Origin: Chloroflexota bacterium
GTDB lineage: Bacteria; Chloroflexota; Dormibacteria; Aeolococcales; Aeolococcaceae
Length of the DNA stretch: 8,631 bases
Reading direction: 5' to 3'
Assembly (NCBI GenBank): GCA_005889515.1
Contig: VBHE01000105.1
Span: forward strand, 1 to 8,631
This document shows positions 1-6,207 of this stretch, one piece after another. The position numbers and the translations under genes are program-made. Under the pieces are notes generated by a model. That model was given only the letters and a program-made list of their open reading frames with translations, was not told the DNA's origin and made no database searches. Numbering within the stretch: position 1 is the stretch's first letter; each line of letters opens with the position of its first letter.

Positions 1-60
1 GGTGGTGAACCACGCCGCATCGAGCGCATTCAGGCTGCCGGCGACTGCGATGGCGTTCAT
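1..60 (-). CDS. 5' end of a gene, possibly a wax ester synthase/diacylglycerol acyltransferase (partial)
   Basis: Only the first 20 codons are present; the gene continues past the left edge of the window. The ATG (bases 60-58) overlaps the TGA of the upstream TetR gene as ATGA, a typical translational-coupling junction, so the two genes are probably co-transcribed. The visible peptide begins MNAIAVAGSLNALDAAWF. The segment 'LNALDAAWF' resembles the N-terminal 'LS-LDA-FL' signature of the bacterial WS/DGAT acyltransferases, which make wax esters or triacylglycerol from acyl-CoA. That resemblance rests on fewer than ten residues and is a weak guess. The existence of the gene is better supported, by the overlap and by an open frame to the edge, than its function. 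Confidence 0.5.
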   Translation of the reverse strand, partial: MNAIAVAGSLNALDAAWFTT

Positions 61-704
61 GCTTTCCCCTGTGCGGCGATGCCGCGGATGATCAGGTCGA
101 GGCCATCCTCGAAGTTGCGCTCGGACTCGCCGACGACCATCAGCGGGCCGAGCTCGACGACGTTGCGGAACTCGTCGACGGCCAGGCTGTGGATCGCCAT
201 CAGTCGCTGGGCCTGCTGCGCCGAGCGCTCGGTGGCGTGGGCCTCACGCTGGGCGAGGCCGGTGGTGAAGGCGGTCAGAGCGACGAAGGCGCTCACCGCC
301 TGCTCGTCGGTGAGGCCGGCGCGGCGCACGGCATCGAGCACGACCTCGGCGCCGCGGTACGCCGCGACCGAGTTGAGGTGCTGCCGGGCGACGACGTCGG
401 CGAGCTCGGGATGCTCGAGGAAGATCCGGCGGACCGAGCGGAAGACGCACTTCACCGCCTCCATCCAGGGCATGTCGCGCGACACCGGCAGCTCCACCGC
501 CGCGAGGAGGTCGTCGGCGATCAGCCCGAGGAGCTCGTCCTTGGTCCGGACGTATCCATAGAGCGTCATCGCCCCGACGCCGCAGCGGTCCGCGAGCTTG
601 CGCATGCTCAGCGCCCCGAAGCCCTCCTCACGGATCAGCCCGAGCGCGGCGTCGACGACGGTGTCGAGGGTGAGGCCCCGAGTGGTGGGGCCGGTCGCTG
701 GCAT
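57..704 (-). CDS. TetR/AcrR-family transcriptional repressor
   Basis: A 215-residue protein, normal length for a TetR repressor. Residues about 11-58 form the N-terminal TetR DNA-binding domain: 'TLDTVVDAALGLIREEGFGALS' in part, then 'MRKLADRCGVGAMTLYGYV' at about 34-52 as the helix-turn-helix, followed by the 'KDELL' that usually closes the domain. Residues about 75-210 are helical and would form the ligand-binding and dimerisation domain; its ligand cannot be predicted. The ATG at 704 is chosen because a -35/-10 promoter sits directly before it with only a 6-base gap, implying a leaderless message. A perfect inverted repeat overlaps that promoter and the start codon, which suggests self-repression. 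The gene overlaps the next minus-strand gene by 4 bases, so its likely target includes its own operon, and perhaps the divergent nitroreductase gene. Confidence 0.93.
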   Translation of the reverse strand: MPATGPTTRGLTLDTVVDAALGLIREEGFGALSMRKLADRCGVGAMTLYGYVRTKDELLGLIADDLLAAVELPVSRDMPWMEAVKCVFRSVRRIFLEHPELADVVARQHLNSVAAYRGAEVVLDAVRRAGLTDEQAVSAFVALTAFTTGLAQREAHATERSAQQAQRLMAIHSLAVDEFRNVVELGPLMVVGESERNFEDGLDLIIRGIAAQGKA

Positions 705-722
705 ACGCGTACCGTACGCGTA
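704..722. promoter_or_regulatory. TetR operator: perfect 19-bp inverted repeat
   Basis: The sequence TACGCGTAC-C-GTACGCGTA is a perfect inverted repeat with two 9-base arms around one central base (713). It can also be read as two copies of the self-complementary octamer TACGCGTA separated by CCG. It covers the whole TetR -10 box (711-716), the expected start of transcription, and the first base of the TetR ATG. Size, symmetry and position are typical of a TetR autoregulatory operator. Which protein binds it is an inference from position. Confidence 0.8.
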
Positions 723-739
723 CGGCCGGCGGGAGTCAA
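705..739 (-). promoter_or_regulatory. Promoter of the TetR operon, leaderless type
   Basis: On the minus strand, TTGACT (bases 739-734) is a good -35 box. After exactly 17 bases comes TACGGT (716-711), which fits the high-GC consensus TAnnnT for a -10 box. The ATG at 704 follows after 6 bases, so transcription would start at or beside the start codon, leaving no room for a ribosome binding site. Leaderless starts of this geometry are common in actinobacteria and related lineages. The boxes and spacing are seen directly; the transcription start is inferred. Confidence 0.75.
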
Positions 740-796
740 GCCGCCACGAGCGGTGGGTTGTCCGGGCCGCCGGGGCGGTGCGATGCTGCGCGCCCC

Positions 797-806
797 GGGA
801 GGAGAG
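797..806 (+). promoter_or_regulatory. Ribosome binding site that sets the nitroreductase start
   Basis: GGGAGGAGAG lies immediately upstream of the ATG at 809, with its GGAGG core about 5-6 bases away. An in-frame TTG at 758 would give a 17-residue Pro/Arg-rich extension without any flavoprotein similarity, so 809 is the better start. No convincing plus-strand promoter was found in 723-796; a TTGTCC at 758-763 has no acceptable -10 partner. Confidence 0.75.
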
Positions 807-808
807 CG

Positions 809-1492
809 ATGGACCTGTACGCCGCGATGCGAACCGCGATCTCGACGCGCGACTTCACCACGGATCCCGTGCCCCCGGAGGTCGTCCACCTGGTGCTCGA
901 CAACGCACGCTTCGCTCCGAGCGGGGGCAACCGTCAGGGCTGGCGGGTCATCGTCGTCGACGATCCCGAGCTCCGGGGGAAGCTCGCCGAGCTGTACCGC
1001 GCGCGGTGGAGCGCGTACGTCGAGGCGGCGAGGTCGGGCCGCGTCTACGGCTCAGGGGGAGGAGGCGGCGCCGCGGGCAGCGTCGCGATGAGCCCGGCGA
1101 CGGCCCGGTTCCTCGCCGGCGCCGACCGCTTCGCGGAGAGCTTCCACCTCATCCCCCTCCAGCTCGTGATCTGCGTCCGGCTCGGCGCCCTGGCCATCGT
1201 CGACTCCACCCTCGAGCGGCCGAGCATCGTCGGCGGAGCGTCGATCTATCCCTTCGTGCAGAACCTGATCCTGGGCTTCCGCAACGAGGGGCTGGGAGCG
1301 ACCTTCACCTCCCTGCTCGTCGCCGACGAGCCGGCGTTGAAGGGGCTCCTCGACATCGCCGACGGCTACGCGGTCGCCGGCGCGGTCAGCGTCGGCCACC
1401 GGAGGGACCCCTTCCCCGCCCGGCTCTCCCGCAAGCCGGTCGAGGAGTTCGCCGTCCGCAACCGGTTCACCGGCGAGCCCCTCCAGGGCTGA
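809..1492 (+). CDS. Nitroreductase-family FMN-dependent oxidoreductase
   Basis: A 227-residue soluble protein of nitroreductase-family length. Visible family features are 'STRDF' at 12-16, where Arg14 is the usual phosphate-contacting residue of FMN; 'APSGGNRQGW' at 36-45, the second flavin-contact segment; 'NEGLGATFTS' at 159-168, corresponding to the A-x-GLG flavin loop; and a C-terminal 'GHRRDPFPARLSRKPVEEFA' tail at about 197-215 that matches the family's closing motif. Members transfer hydride from NAD(P)H through FMN to nitro groups, quinones or enones, and some are dehydrogenases or cofactor-modifying enzymes; the substrate here is unknown. A run of five glycines (about 83-87, within GSGGGGGAAG) sits in the variable region between the two halves of the fold and is probably a flexible loop. 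The gene is divergent from the TetR repressor across 104 bases, so joint control is possible. The next gene starts 61 bases after its stop but appears to have its own promoter. Confidence 0.88.
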   Translation: MDLYAAMRTAISTRDFTTDPVPPEVVHLVLDNARFAPSGGNRQGWRVIVVDDPELRGKLAELYRARWSAYVEAARSGRVYGSGGGGGAAGSVAMSPATARFLAGADRFAESFHLIPLQLVICVRLGALAIVDSTLERPSIVGGASIYPFVQNLILGFRNEGLGATFTSLLVADEPALKGLLDIADGYAVAGAVSVGHRRDPFPARLSRKPVEEFAVRNRFTGEPLQG

Positions 1493-1540
1493 CACCCGGG
1501 GCGCTCATCTTCTCCTCCTCTGAGGCCGTCCCGGCCGCCC

Positions 1541-1546
1541 TAGGAT
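1541..1546 (+). promoter_or_regulatory. Candidate -10 box for a leaderless start of the regulator gene
   Basis: TAGGAT matches TAnnnT and ends 7 bases before the GTG at 1554, the spacing expected for a leaderless transcript. There is no purine-rich ribosome binding site before that GTG, which agrees. No clear -35 box lies 15-18 bases upstream, so the promoter may depend on an activator, possibly the gene's own product. Moderate support only. Confidence 0.5.
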
Positions 1547-1553
1547 TGCGCGC

Positions 1554-3518
1554 GTGGCAGAGGCGACCAGACCTCCAGCCCGTACGGTCAGGGACGTCCT
1601 CGCCGAGCGCAGTTCCGCGGGCATGGTCGGGCGCCGCGACGAGCTCGTCGAGGCGCTGCGCATCCTCGAGGACGACGGGCCCCGCGTCCTCTGCGTCCAC
1701 GGCCCCGCCGGGCTCGGCAAGTCGACCCTGCTCACCGCCGCCGGCGAGGCGGCGAGGAGGCGGGGCGCCACCGTCGTCCAGCTCGACTGCCGCGACCTCG
1801 AGCCCACGACCCGGGGCCTGCTGAGCGCCCTCTCACGGTACGCCGGAACCGAGGTCGACACCCTCGACGAGGCGGCGGCGCTGCTCGGGTCGCTCGGCCC
1901 GGTGGTCGTGCTCGCCCTCGACACCTACGAGCTGTTCCGCCTCTCCGACGCGTGGCTGCGGCGGGTCTTCGTCCCCTCCCTCCCCGACAACGTCCGGCTG
2001 GTGGTCGCGGGGCGCGAGCCGCCGACCTCGGAGTGGTGGTCGTCGCCGGGCTGGGATCGGACCTTCGCGGGGCTGCGTCTCGGCCCCCTGCCCGAGGCGG
2101 ACGCCCTCGAGCTCCTCGAGCGCGCCGGGCTCTCACGGCACGAGGCGTCGCGGCTGAACGAGGTGGCCCGTGGCCATCCGCTGGCGCTGCGCATCGGCGC
2201 CGCCGCCGCCCGCGAGCGCCCCGACGCCGACCTCGGATCGGTGGCGGTCGCCCGGGTGCTCGAGGGCCTCGTCGGCCTCTACCTCGCGGAGATCGCCCCC
2301 GGGACACGCCGGCTCGTCGAAGCCGCCTCGGTGGTCCGCCGGGTGACCCGCTCGCTCCTCGCCTCCATGCTCGGCGAGTCCTGTCCCGCCGACGCCCACG
2401 CCCTGCTCGCCCGGCTCCCCTTCGTCGAGCCGGTGGGGGACGGCCTGATGCTCCACGAGAGCGTCCAGGAGGCGGTCTCGGCCTGGCTGCGTGAGGCCGA
2501 TCCCTCGGCGCATCGGGCCTACCGGCGCGCCGCCTGGCGGCGGCTGCGCTCCGAGGTGGCGGACGCCGACCGCACCGAGCTCTGGCGCTACACCGCCGAC
2601 CTCCTCTACCTGCTGGAGAACCCGGCCGTCCGGGAGGCGTTCTTCCCGACGAGCGAGTACCGGTACGCCGTCGAGCCCGCGACCATCGAGGACGGCGACG
2701 CGATCCTCGACATCGCCGTGCGCCACGACCCGCCGGGCGCGGTCGCCATCCTCGAGTGGTGGTGGCGGCGCGCGCCGGGCTGCTTCCGGGTGGTCCGCGA
2801 CCGGCGCGGCGCCGTGGTCGGGTTCTCGCTGCTGCTCGACCTCTCGTGGCTCGACCAGCGTGCACTCGACGTCGACCCGGTGATGGCGGCGTGGCTCCGC
2901 CACCTGCGCGAGGAACCGGTGCCTCCGGGGCAGCGCGTGCTCCTCCACCGCCGCCGCCTCGGCCGCGACGCCGGCGAGGGGCCGTCCGCGGTCCAGGCGG
3001 CGAGCTGGCTGGACATCAAGCGCCGCTACATGGAGCTGCGGCCCACGCTGCGCAGGCTATACACGGTGCATCGCGACCCCGGGCCCTTCCTGCCGGTTCT
3101 CACGACCCTCGAGTACCAGTTGCTCCCGGGCTCGGTGGAGATCGACGGCGCCGTCTACCACGCCCTCTCCCTCGACTTCGGACCGGGCTCGGTCGACGGC
3201 TGGCAGGCGCGGCTGGCGGCCGCCGAGCTGGGGGTCGCCGATCCCGACCTGCTCGGCGCCGAGGCGCGCGAGCTCGTGCTCGAGGAGACCCGGGTGCGCC
3301 TTGCGCCCCGGGAGTTCGCGCTGCTCGAGTACCTGATGCGCCGTGAGGGACGGGTCGTCAACCGCGTGTCCCTGCTCGAGGACGTGTGGGGCGACCACTA
3401 CCGCGGGGCGAGCAACGTCGTCGAGGTGGCGGTGCGCTCGCTGCGGCGGAAGCTGGGCCCGCGGGGGGCATGGCTGGAGACGGTTCGCGGCGTCGGCTAC
3501 CGCTGGCGCAGGGGCTGA
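1554..3518 (+). CDS. STAND-type ATPase regulator with C-terminal OmpR/PhoB winged helix
   Basis: A 654-residue multidomain regulator. Residues 24-30 (MVGRRDE) start a typical STAND/AAA ATPase: Walker A 'GPAGLGKST' at 50-58, Walker B-like 'VVVLALDTYE' at 117-126, a sensor-like 'LVVAGRE' at about 149-155, and 'GHPLALRI' at 207-214, equivalent to the GLPL motif of NB-ARC/LuxR-type ATPases. Residues about 215-365 are helical. Residues about 370-540 contain 'FRVVRDRRGAVVGFSLLLDL' (411-430), which resembles the central strands of a GNAT acetyltransferase fold; this is a tentative reading. Residues about 575-653 are a clear OmpR/PhoB-type DNA-binding domain, with 'LAPREFALLEYLMRREGRVV' followed by 'LLEDVWG', 'SNVVEVAVRSLRRKLG' and 'VRGVGYRW'. 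There is no receiver domain, so this is not a classical response regulator. GTG 1554 is chosen because of the nearby -10 box; ATG 1623 is an in-frame alternative that would remove 23 residues and keep the ATPase intact. The gene heads the plus-strand operon and probably controls it. Confidence 0.88.
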   Translation: MAEATRPPARTVRDVLAERSSAGMVGRRDELVEALRILEDDGPRVLCVHGPAGLGKSTLLTAAGEAARRRGATVVQLDCRDLEPTTRGLLSALSRYAGTEVDTLDEAAALLGSLGPVVVLALDTYELFRLSDAWLRRVFVPSLPDNVRLVVAGREPPTSEWWSSPGWDRTFAGLRLGPLPEADALELLERAGLSRHEASRLNEVARGHPLALRIGAAAARERPDADLGSVAVARVLEGLVGLYLAEIAPGTRRLVEAASVVRRVTRSLLASMLGESCPADAHALLARLPFVEPVGDGLMLHESVQEAVSAWLREADPSAHRAYRRAAWRRLRSEVADADRTELWRYTADLLYLLENPAVREAFFPTSEYRYAVEPATIEDGDAILDIAVRHDPPGAVAILEWWWRRAPGCFRVVRDRRGAVVGFSLLLDLSWLDQRALDVDPVMAAWLRHLREEPVPPGQRVLLHRRRLGRDAGEGPSAVQAASWLDIKRRYMELRPTLRRLYTVHRDPGPFLPVLTTLEYQLLPGSVEIDGAVYHALSLDFGPGSVDGWQARLAAAELGVADPDLLGAEARELVLEETRVRLAPREFALLEYLMRREGRVVNRVSLLEDVWGDHYRGASNVVEVAVRSLRRKLGPRGAWLETVRGVGYRWRRG

Positions 3519-3531
3519 CCACGGATCCGAC

Positions 3532-3540
3532 GAGGAGGAG
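3532..3540 (+). promoter_or_regulatory. Ribosome binding site for the swivel-domain gene
   Basis: GAGGAGGAG precedes the GTG at 3548, with the GGAGG core (3534-3538) 9 bases away. An ATG at 3543 is nearer but reads ATG-CTG-TGA and stops at once, so GTG 3548 must be the start. The open frame upstream of 3548 lies inside the regulator gene in another frame and has no family similarity. Confidence 0.7.
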
Positions 3541-3547
3541 CGATGCT

Positions 3548-3979
3548 GTGAGCGAGGACAGGGTGATCGGCACCGGGCTCAATGTGATCTGCGCCGCGGA
3601 GCGCTCCGAGGGTGTCGTGCGGTACCTGAAGAAGCCCTCGGACGTCATCAACCTCGTCCGCGACGGGGACATCGGGAACACCGTGGTGCTCGCGCGCGCG
3701 GGCACCGTGACCTTCGTGGGACCGGTGCTCTCCCGCAAGCCGGCCGGCATCATCACCATCGAGGGAGCGCCCCAGTCGCACCTCGGCATCCTCGCCCGTG
3801 AGTTCGGCGTGCGCGCGGTGATGTCGATCGAGCTCGCCGACAGCGCGGTCGAGCGCAAGGGTCCCGACGGGGTGACCAGCGAGGCATACGTCGACTACGC
3901 CGCGGGCGAGCTGGACGGCAAGCGGGTCGTCCTCGACTGTTCCGACGCCGACCGCGGCGTCATCCTGGCCGCCGACTGA
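3548..3979 (+). CDS. Stand-alone phosphohistidine swivel domain protein (PEP-utilising enzyme, mobile domain)
   Basis: A 143-residue protein that is essentially one PEP-utilising mobile ('swivelling') domain. The core is residues about 42-95. 'TVVLARAGTVTFVGPVLSRKPAGIITIEG' (45-73, given here in outline by its key positions Thr45, Pro59, Gly67 and Thr70) leads into 'APQSHLGILAREFGVRAVM' at 74-92, which matches the family signature around the phosphorylated histidine; His78 after Ser77 is the expected phosphate carrier. In PEP synthase, pyruvate phosphate dikinase, rifampin phosphotransferase and phenylphosphate synthase this domain moves a phosphate between an ATP-grasp site and a second active site. 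Here neither partner domain is present in the protein or visible in the window. The gene lies 29 bases after the regulator and 32 before the unknown 468-residue protein. It may act with that protein or with a partner encoded elsewhere, or the histidine may have another role. The domain call is firm; the reaction is unknown. Confidence 0.82.
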   Translation: MSEDRVIGTGLNVICAAERSEGVVRYLKKPSDVINLVRDGDIGNTVVLARAGTVTFVGPVLSRKPAGIITIEGAPQSHLGILAREFGVRAVMSIELADSAVERKGPDGVTSEAYVDYAAGELDGKRVVLDCSDADRGVILAAD

Positions 3980-4011
3980 CCGGCCGCCGCCACACCACCA
4001 GCGAGACCGAC

Positions 4012-5418
4012 ATGCAGACGACGATCGCCGCCGAGTACCTGAAGCGGTATCGACCCGAGGACGACGGGGTCCGGTTCATGCCCGGGCTCGAGTTCAACCT
4101 GGCGGGGCTGCCCCCGCTCCCGGACGGGATCCTGGGCGACAAGGTGCTGCGCCAGAACCTGCGCACGGCGCTCTTCAAGGGACCGCTCACCGAGTCGACC
4201 ATCCTCGCGCCCCAGCACTCGATCGACGAGCTCAACGACATCATGCAGTACTTCCCCTGGAACTTCTGGGACCAGCTGGTGCTGCGCGCCACCGAAGGGG
4301 TGTCGGGCCTGATCCCGCGCCAGGAGTACGAGCTGCTGTCCTTCGCCAACGCCTGGCTGCGCTGGCCCGAGTTCATGCTCGACATGCAGCACCGTGTGGG
4401 CGGTCTCGAGGGCGTGGTCGAGCTCGGGCGCCGCGGTCGCGTCCCGGGATCGAAGATCAACATGCTCCACATCTGGTGCCTGGGGATCTGCTCGCTCCTC
4501 GGCAGGGGCGTGTTCCTGATCCTGGGGCAGGAGAAGCCGTCCGAGCACGTCGCCGAGCTGAACACCGCGATGAAGTTCTGGGAGGCGCTCGCCTACGGCC
4601 ACCGCGCCGACGGGTACCTGCTGGGCTCGCAGGATCGCTACACCCAGCGCAACCTCGACGAGCAGTGGGCCACCCGGCTGGTGGGGAGCGTCGACAGCCT
4701 CGACAACGGCGCCTCCGACTTCCGCTCGCTGATGGCCGCGGCCGAGCTGCTCGCCTTCTACGTCCACTTCGACTGCCGGCTGGGGATGATGGACCTCGGG
4801 CCGTACATCCTCGACAACGGCAACCCGGTGATCGTCCGCAACGCCTTCCTCCGCGAGGAGGTGTACCCGTGGGCGGAACCCTGCGACGGTCTCCCCTACG
4901 CGATGACCTTCGTCCTCGAGATCGACGCCGAGCGCGCCGCGATCGAGGAGCTGCGCTGTATCGACATCGGCACGCTGATGACCAAGCCCTACGACTACGT
5001 GTCGGGCATCGTCAAGGGCAGCGTGTGGGTGCGCGACGAGTGGAACTCCGAGCCCCGGCAGGTCTCCGTCGGCGAGGCGCGGACGCTCTGGTACGAGCAG
5101 ATCAGCGATGCCAGCCTGAGGATCTTCAACATCTTCGCGCGGACCCCGCGCCGGCACCTCATCGAGCAGGGGGCGTTCGTCTACTGCGTCGGCATGATCC
5201 ACCCATTCCTGCGCGAGCTCGGAATCTACGACGAGATCCGCGACGAGTACCGGCTCTGGGACTTCGACGAGCGCGTCAGCCGCGTGTACTACGAGCTCGA
5301 CCGCAACCAGTTCGCCCGGGTCACCGTCCCGACCAAGCTCTTCGACCCCAAGGACTCCGCGTTCGCCCTGGTCCCCGGGGGTGCCGGTCTGTGGAGGTCG
5401 AAGTACGCCTATGTCTGA
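4012..5418 (+). CDS. Conserved-looking protein of unknown function (468 residues)
   Basis: I do not recognise this family. The protein is 468 residues with balanced, enzyme-like composition, rich in aromatic residues and acidic/basic pairs, and without a signal peptide, nucleotide-binding P-loop, Rossmann GxGxxG or metal-binding cysteine cluster. Notable segments are 'YFPWNFW' at 80-86, a fairly hydrophobic stretch at about 150-172 that contains His153, Cys156, Cys160 and Arg165 and so is more likely a buried helix than a membrane span, 'FDCRLGMMDLGPYILDNGNP' at 253-272, and a Tyr/Asp/Glu-rich C-terminal part. The long frame, GC-rich third positions and tight operon position make it a real gene. 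ATG 4012 has only a weak upstream GCGAGA. Its stop overlaps the SDR start by 8 bases, implying coupled translation. Its place directly after the swivel-domain gene suggests that the two work together, but this is inference from context. Confidence 0.85.
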   Translation: MQTTIAAEYLKRYRPEDDGVRFMPGLEFNLAGLPPLPDGILGDKVLRQNLRTALFKGPLTESTILAPQHSIDELNDIMQYFPWNFWDQLVLRATEGVSGLIPRQEYELLSFANAWLRWPEFMLDMQHRVGGLEGVVELGRRGRVPGSKINMLHIWCLGICSLLGRGVFLILGQEKPSEHVAELNTAMKFWEALAYGHRADGYLLGSQDRYTQRNLDEQWATRLVGSVDSLDNGASDFRSLMAAAELLAFYVHFDCRLGMMDLGPYILDNGNPVIVRNAFLREEVYPWAEPCDGLPYAMTFVLEIDAERAAIEELRCIDIGTLMTKPYDYVSGIVKGSVWVRDEWNSEPRQVSVGEARTLWYEQISDASLRIFNIFARTPRRHLIEQGAFVYCVGMIHPFLRELGIYDEIRDEYRLWDFDERVSRVYYELDRNQFARVTVPTKLFDPKDSAFALVPGGAGLWRSKYAYV

Positions 5419-6190
5419 CCGCCCCTGGCTGCGGGGCGCCGGTGTGCTCGTCACCGGCGCGGGCGGGGGGATCGGCCGTGCCACCTGCGCCGCCTTCGCA
5501 CGCAGCGGGGCGACGGTGGTGGGCGCCGACCTCTGCGACGAGTGGGTCGGCGCGGTGCGCGATTCGCTCGGCGAGGCGGGGAGCAGCCTCAGCGCGGTGG
5601 TCGCCGACGTCACCGACTCCGCCGCGCTCGCGGCGGCGGTGGCGGAGGCGGAGCTGCGCTGCGGCAGGCTCGACGTCGCCGTGGCCGGCGCCGGGATCCA
5701 GGCGGTGGGCTCGGTCGAGGACACCCCCGAGGAGGTCTGGCGCCGCGTGCTCGACGTCAACCTCACCGGCACCTGGCTGCTCTGCAAGCACGCCGTGCCG
5801 GCGTTGCGGCGTGCCGGCGGTGGCACCATCCTCTGCCTGGTGTCGACGGTCGGGCTGCACCCGCGCGCCGACCTCGGCGCCTACTGCGTGTCGAAGGCGG
5901 GGCTCGCGATGCTCGTGCGTGTCCTCGGGAGGGAGGTCGCGGCCGACGGCATCCGGGTGGTCGGCGCCTGTCCCACGGGCACCGACACCCCGCTCCTCTG
6001 GGGGATGGTCGACGGTTTCAACGATCGGGCGGGCGGCGCGCCCCGCCCTGATGCCGGGCTGCTCGCGGGCAAGCCGGTGCAGCGCTGGCTCACCGCCGAG
6101 GAGGTGGCGGCAGCGCTCACCTGGCTGACCTCGCCGGATGCGCTCATGGTCACCGGCAGCAACATCCCGCTCGACTTCGCGTCGGCGTGA
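5411..6190 (+). CDS. Short-chain dehydrogenase/reductase (SDR), classical type, probably NAD-dependent
   Basis: A 259-residue protein of classical SDR length. Cofactor motif 'TGAGGGIG' is at 15-22. Asp40 at the end of the second strand ('VVGADL') indicates NAD(H) rather than NADP(H). 'ADVTD' at 65-69 contacts the adenine. The usual NNAG at about 92-95 is replaced by 'AGAG'. The catalytic set is complete: Asn117 ('DVNLTG'), Ser145, Tyr158 and Lys162 ('YCVSK'), with normal spacing of 13 residues between Ser and Tyr. The reaction is most likely reversible oxidation of a secondary alcohol to a ketone or of a primary alcohol to an aldehyde; the substrate is unknown. ATG 5411 lies inside the last codons of the preceding gene (8-base overlap) and a GGAGG is present 13 bases upstream (5393-5397), a longer gap than usual. 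Placement before a P450 fits a role in oxidising the hydroxylated product. Confidence 0.93.
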   Translation: MSDRPWLRGAGVLVTGAGGGIGRATCAAFARSGATVVGADLCDEWVGAVRDSLGEAGSSLSAVVADVTDSAALAAAVAEAELRCGRLDVAVAGAGIQAVGSVEDTPEEVWRRVLDVNLTGTWLLCKHAVPALRRAGGGTILCLVSTVGLHPRADLGAYCVSKAGLAMLVRVLGREVAADGIRVVGACPTGTDTPLLWGMVDGFNDRAGGAPRPDAGLLAGKPVQRWLTAEEVAAALTWLTSPDALMVTGSNIPLDFASA

Positions 6191-6191
6191 C

Positions 6192-6200
6192 AGGAGGTGG
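6192..6200 (+). promoter_or_regulatory. Strong ribosome binding site of the P450 gene
   Basis: AGGAGGTGG is close to a perfect complement of the 16S rRNA 3' end and lies 7 bases before the ATG at 6208. It therefore fixes that ATG as the start in preference to the GTG at 6187, which overlaps the SDR stop codon. It is the best ribosome binding site in the operon, which suggests that the P450 was meant to be well expressed. Confidence 0.85.
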
Positions 6201-6207
6201 ACCGACG

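Noticed and set aside
758..786. TTGTCC as a -35 box for the nitroreductase gene
   Set aside because: No TAnnnT-like -10 box at 16-19 bases downstream; the promoter of this gene remains unidentified.
1524..1536. Small stem GGCCG-TCC-CGGCC between nitroreductase and regulator as a terminator
   Set aside because: Only a 5-bp stem with a 3-base loop and no T tract; short GC hairpins are frequent by chance at this base composition.
1580..1588. CCGTACGGT near the start of the regulator gene, sharing CGTACGGT with the TetR operator region
   Set aside because: It lies inside coding sequence, is only 8 bases in common, and lacks the full TACGCGTAC arm, so it is probably chance.
1732..2948. Long minus-strand open frames opposite the STAND regulator
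   Set aside because: Arg/Pro/Gly-rich low-complexity translations without domains; shadows of the plus-strand gene, whose ATPase motifs are clear.
3543..3551. Two-codon reading frame ATG-CTG-TGA overlapping the GTG start of the swivel gene
   Set aside because: Could act as a tiny coupling leader, but a chance ATG in this position is equally likely; nothing else supports it.
3895..5829. A 644-codon open frame on the minus strand
   Set aside because: It is antisense to three well-supported genes (swivel, unknown protein, SDR). Its translation is rich in Val/Asp/Glu/Arg/Gln with no family motif, as expected from the reverse complement of GC-rich coding DNA.
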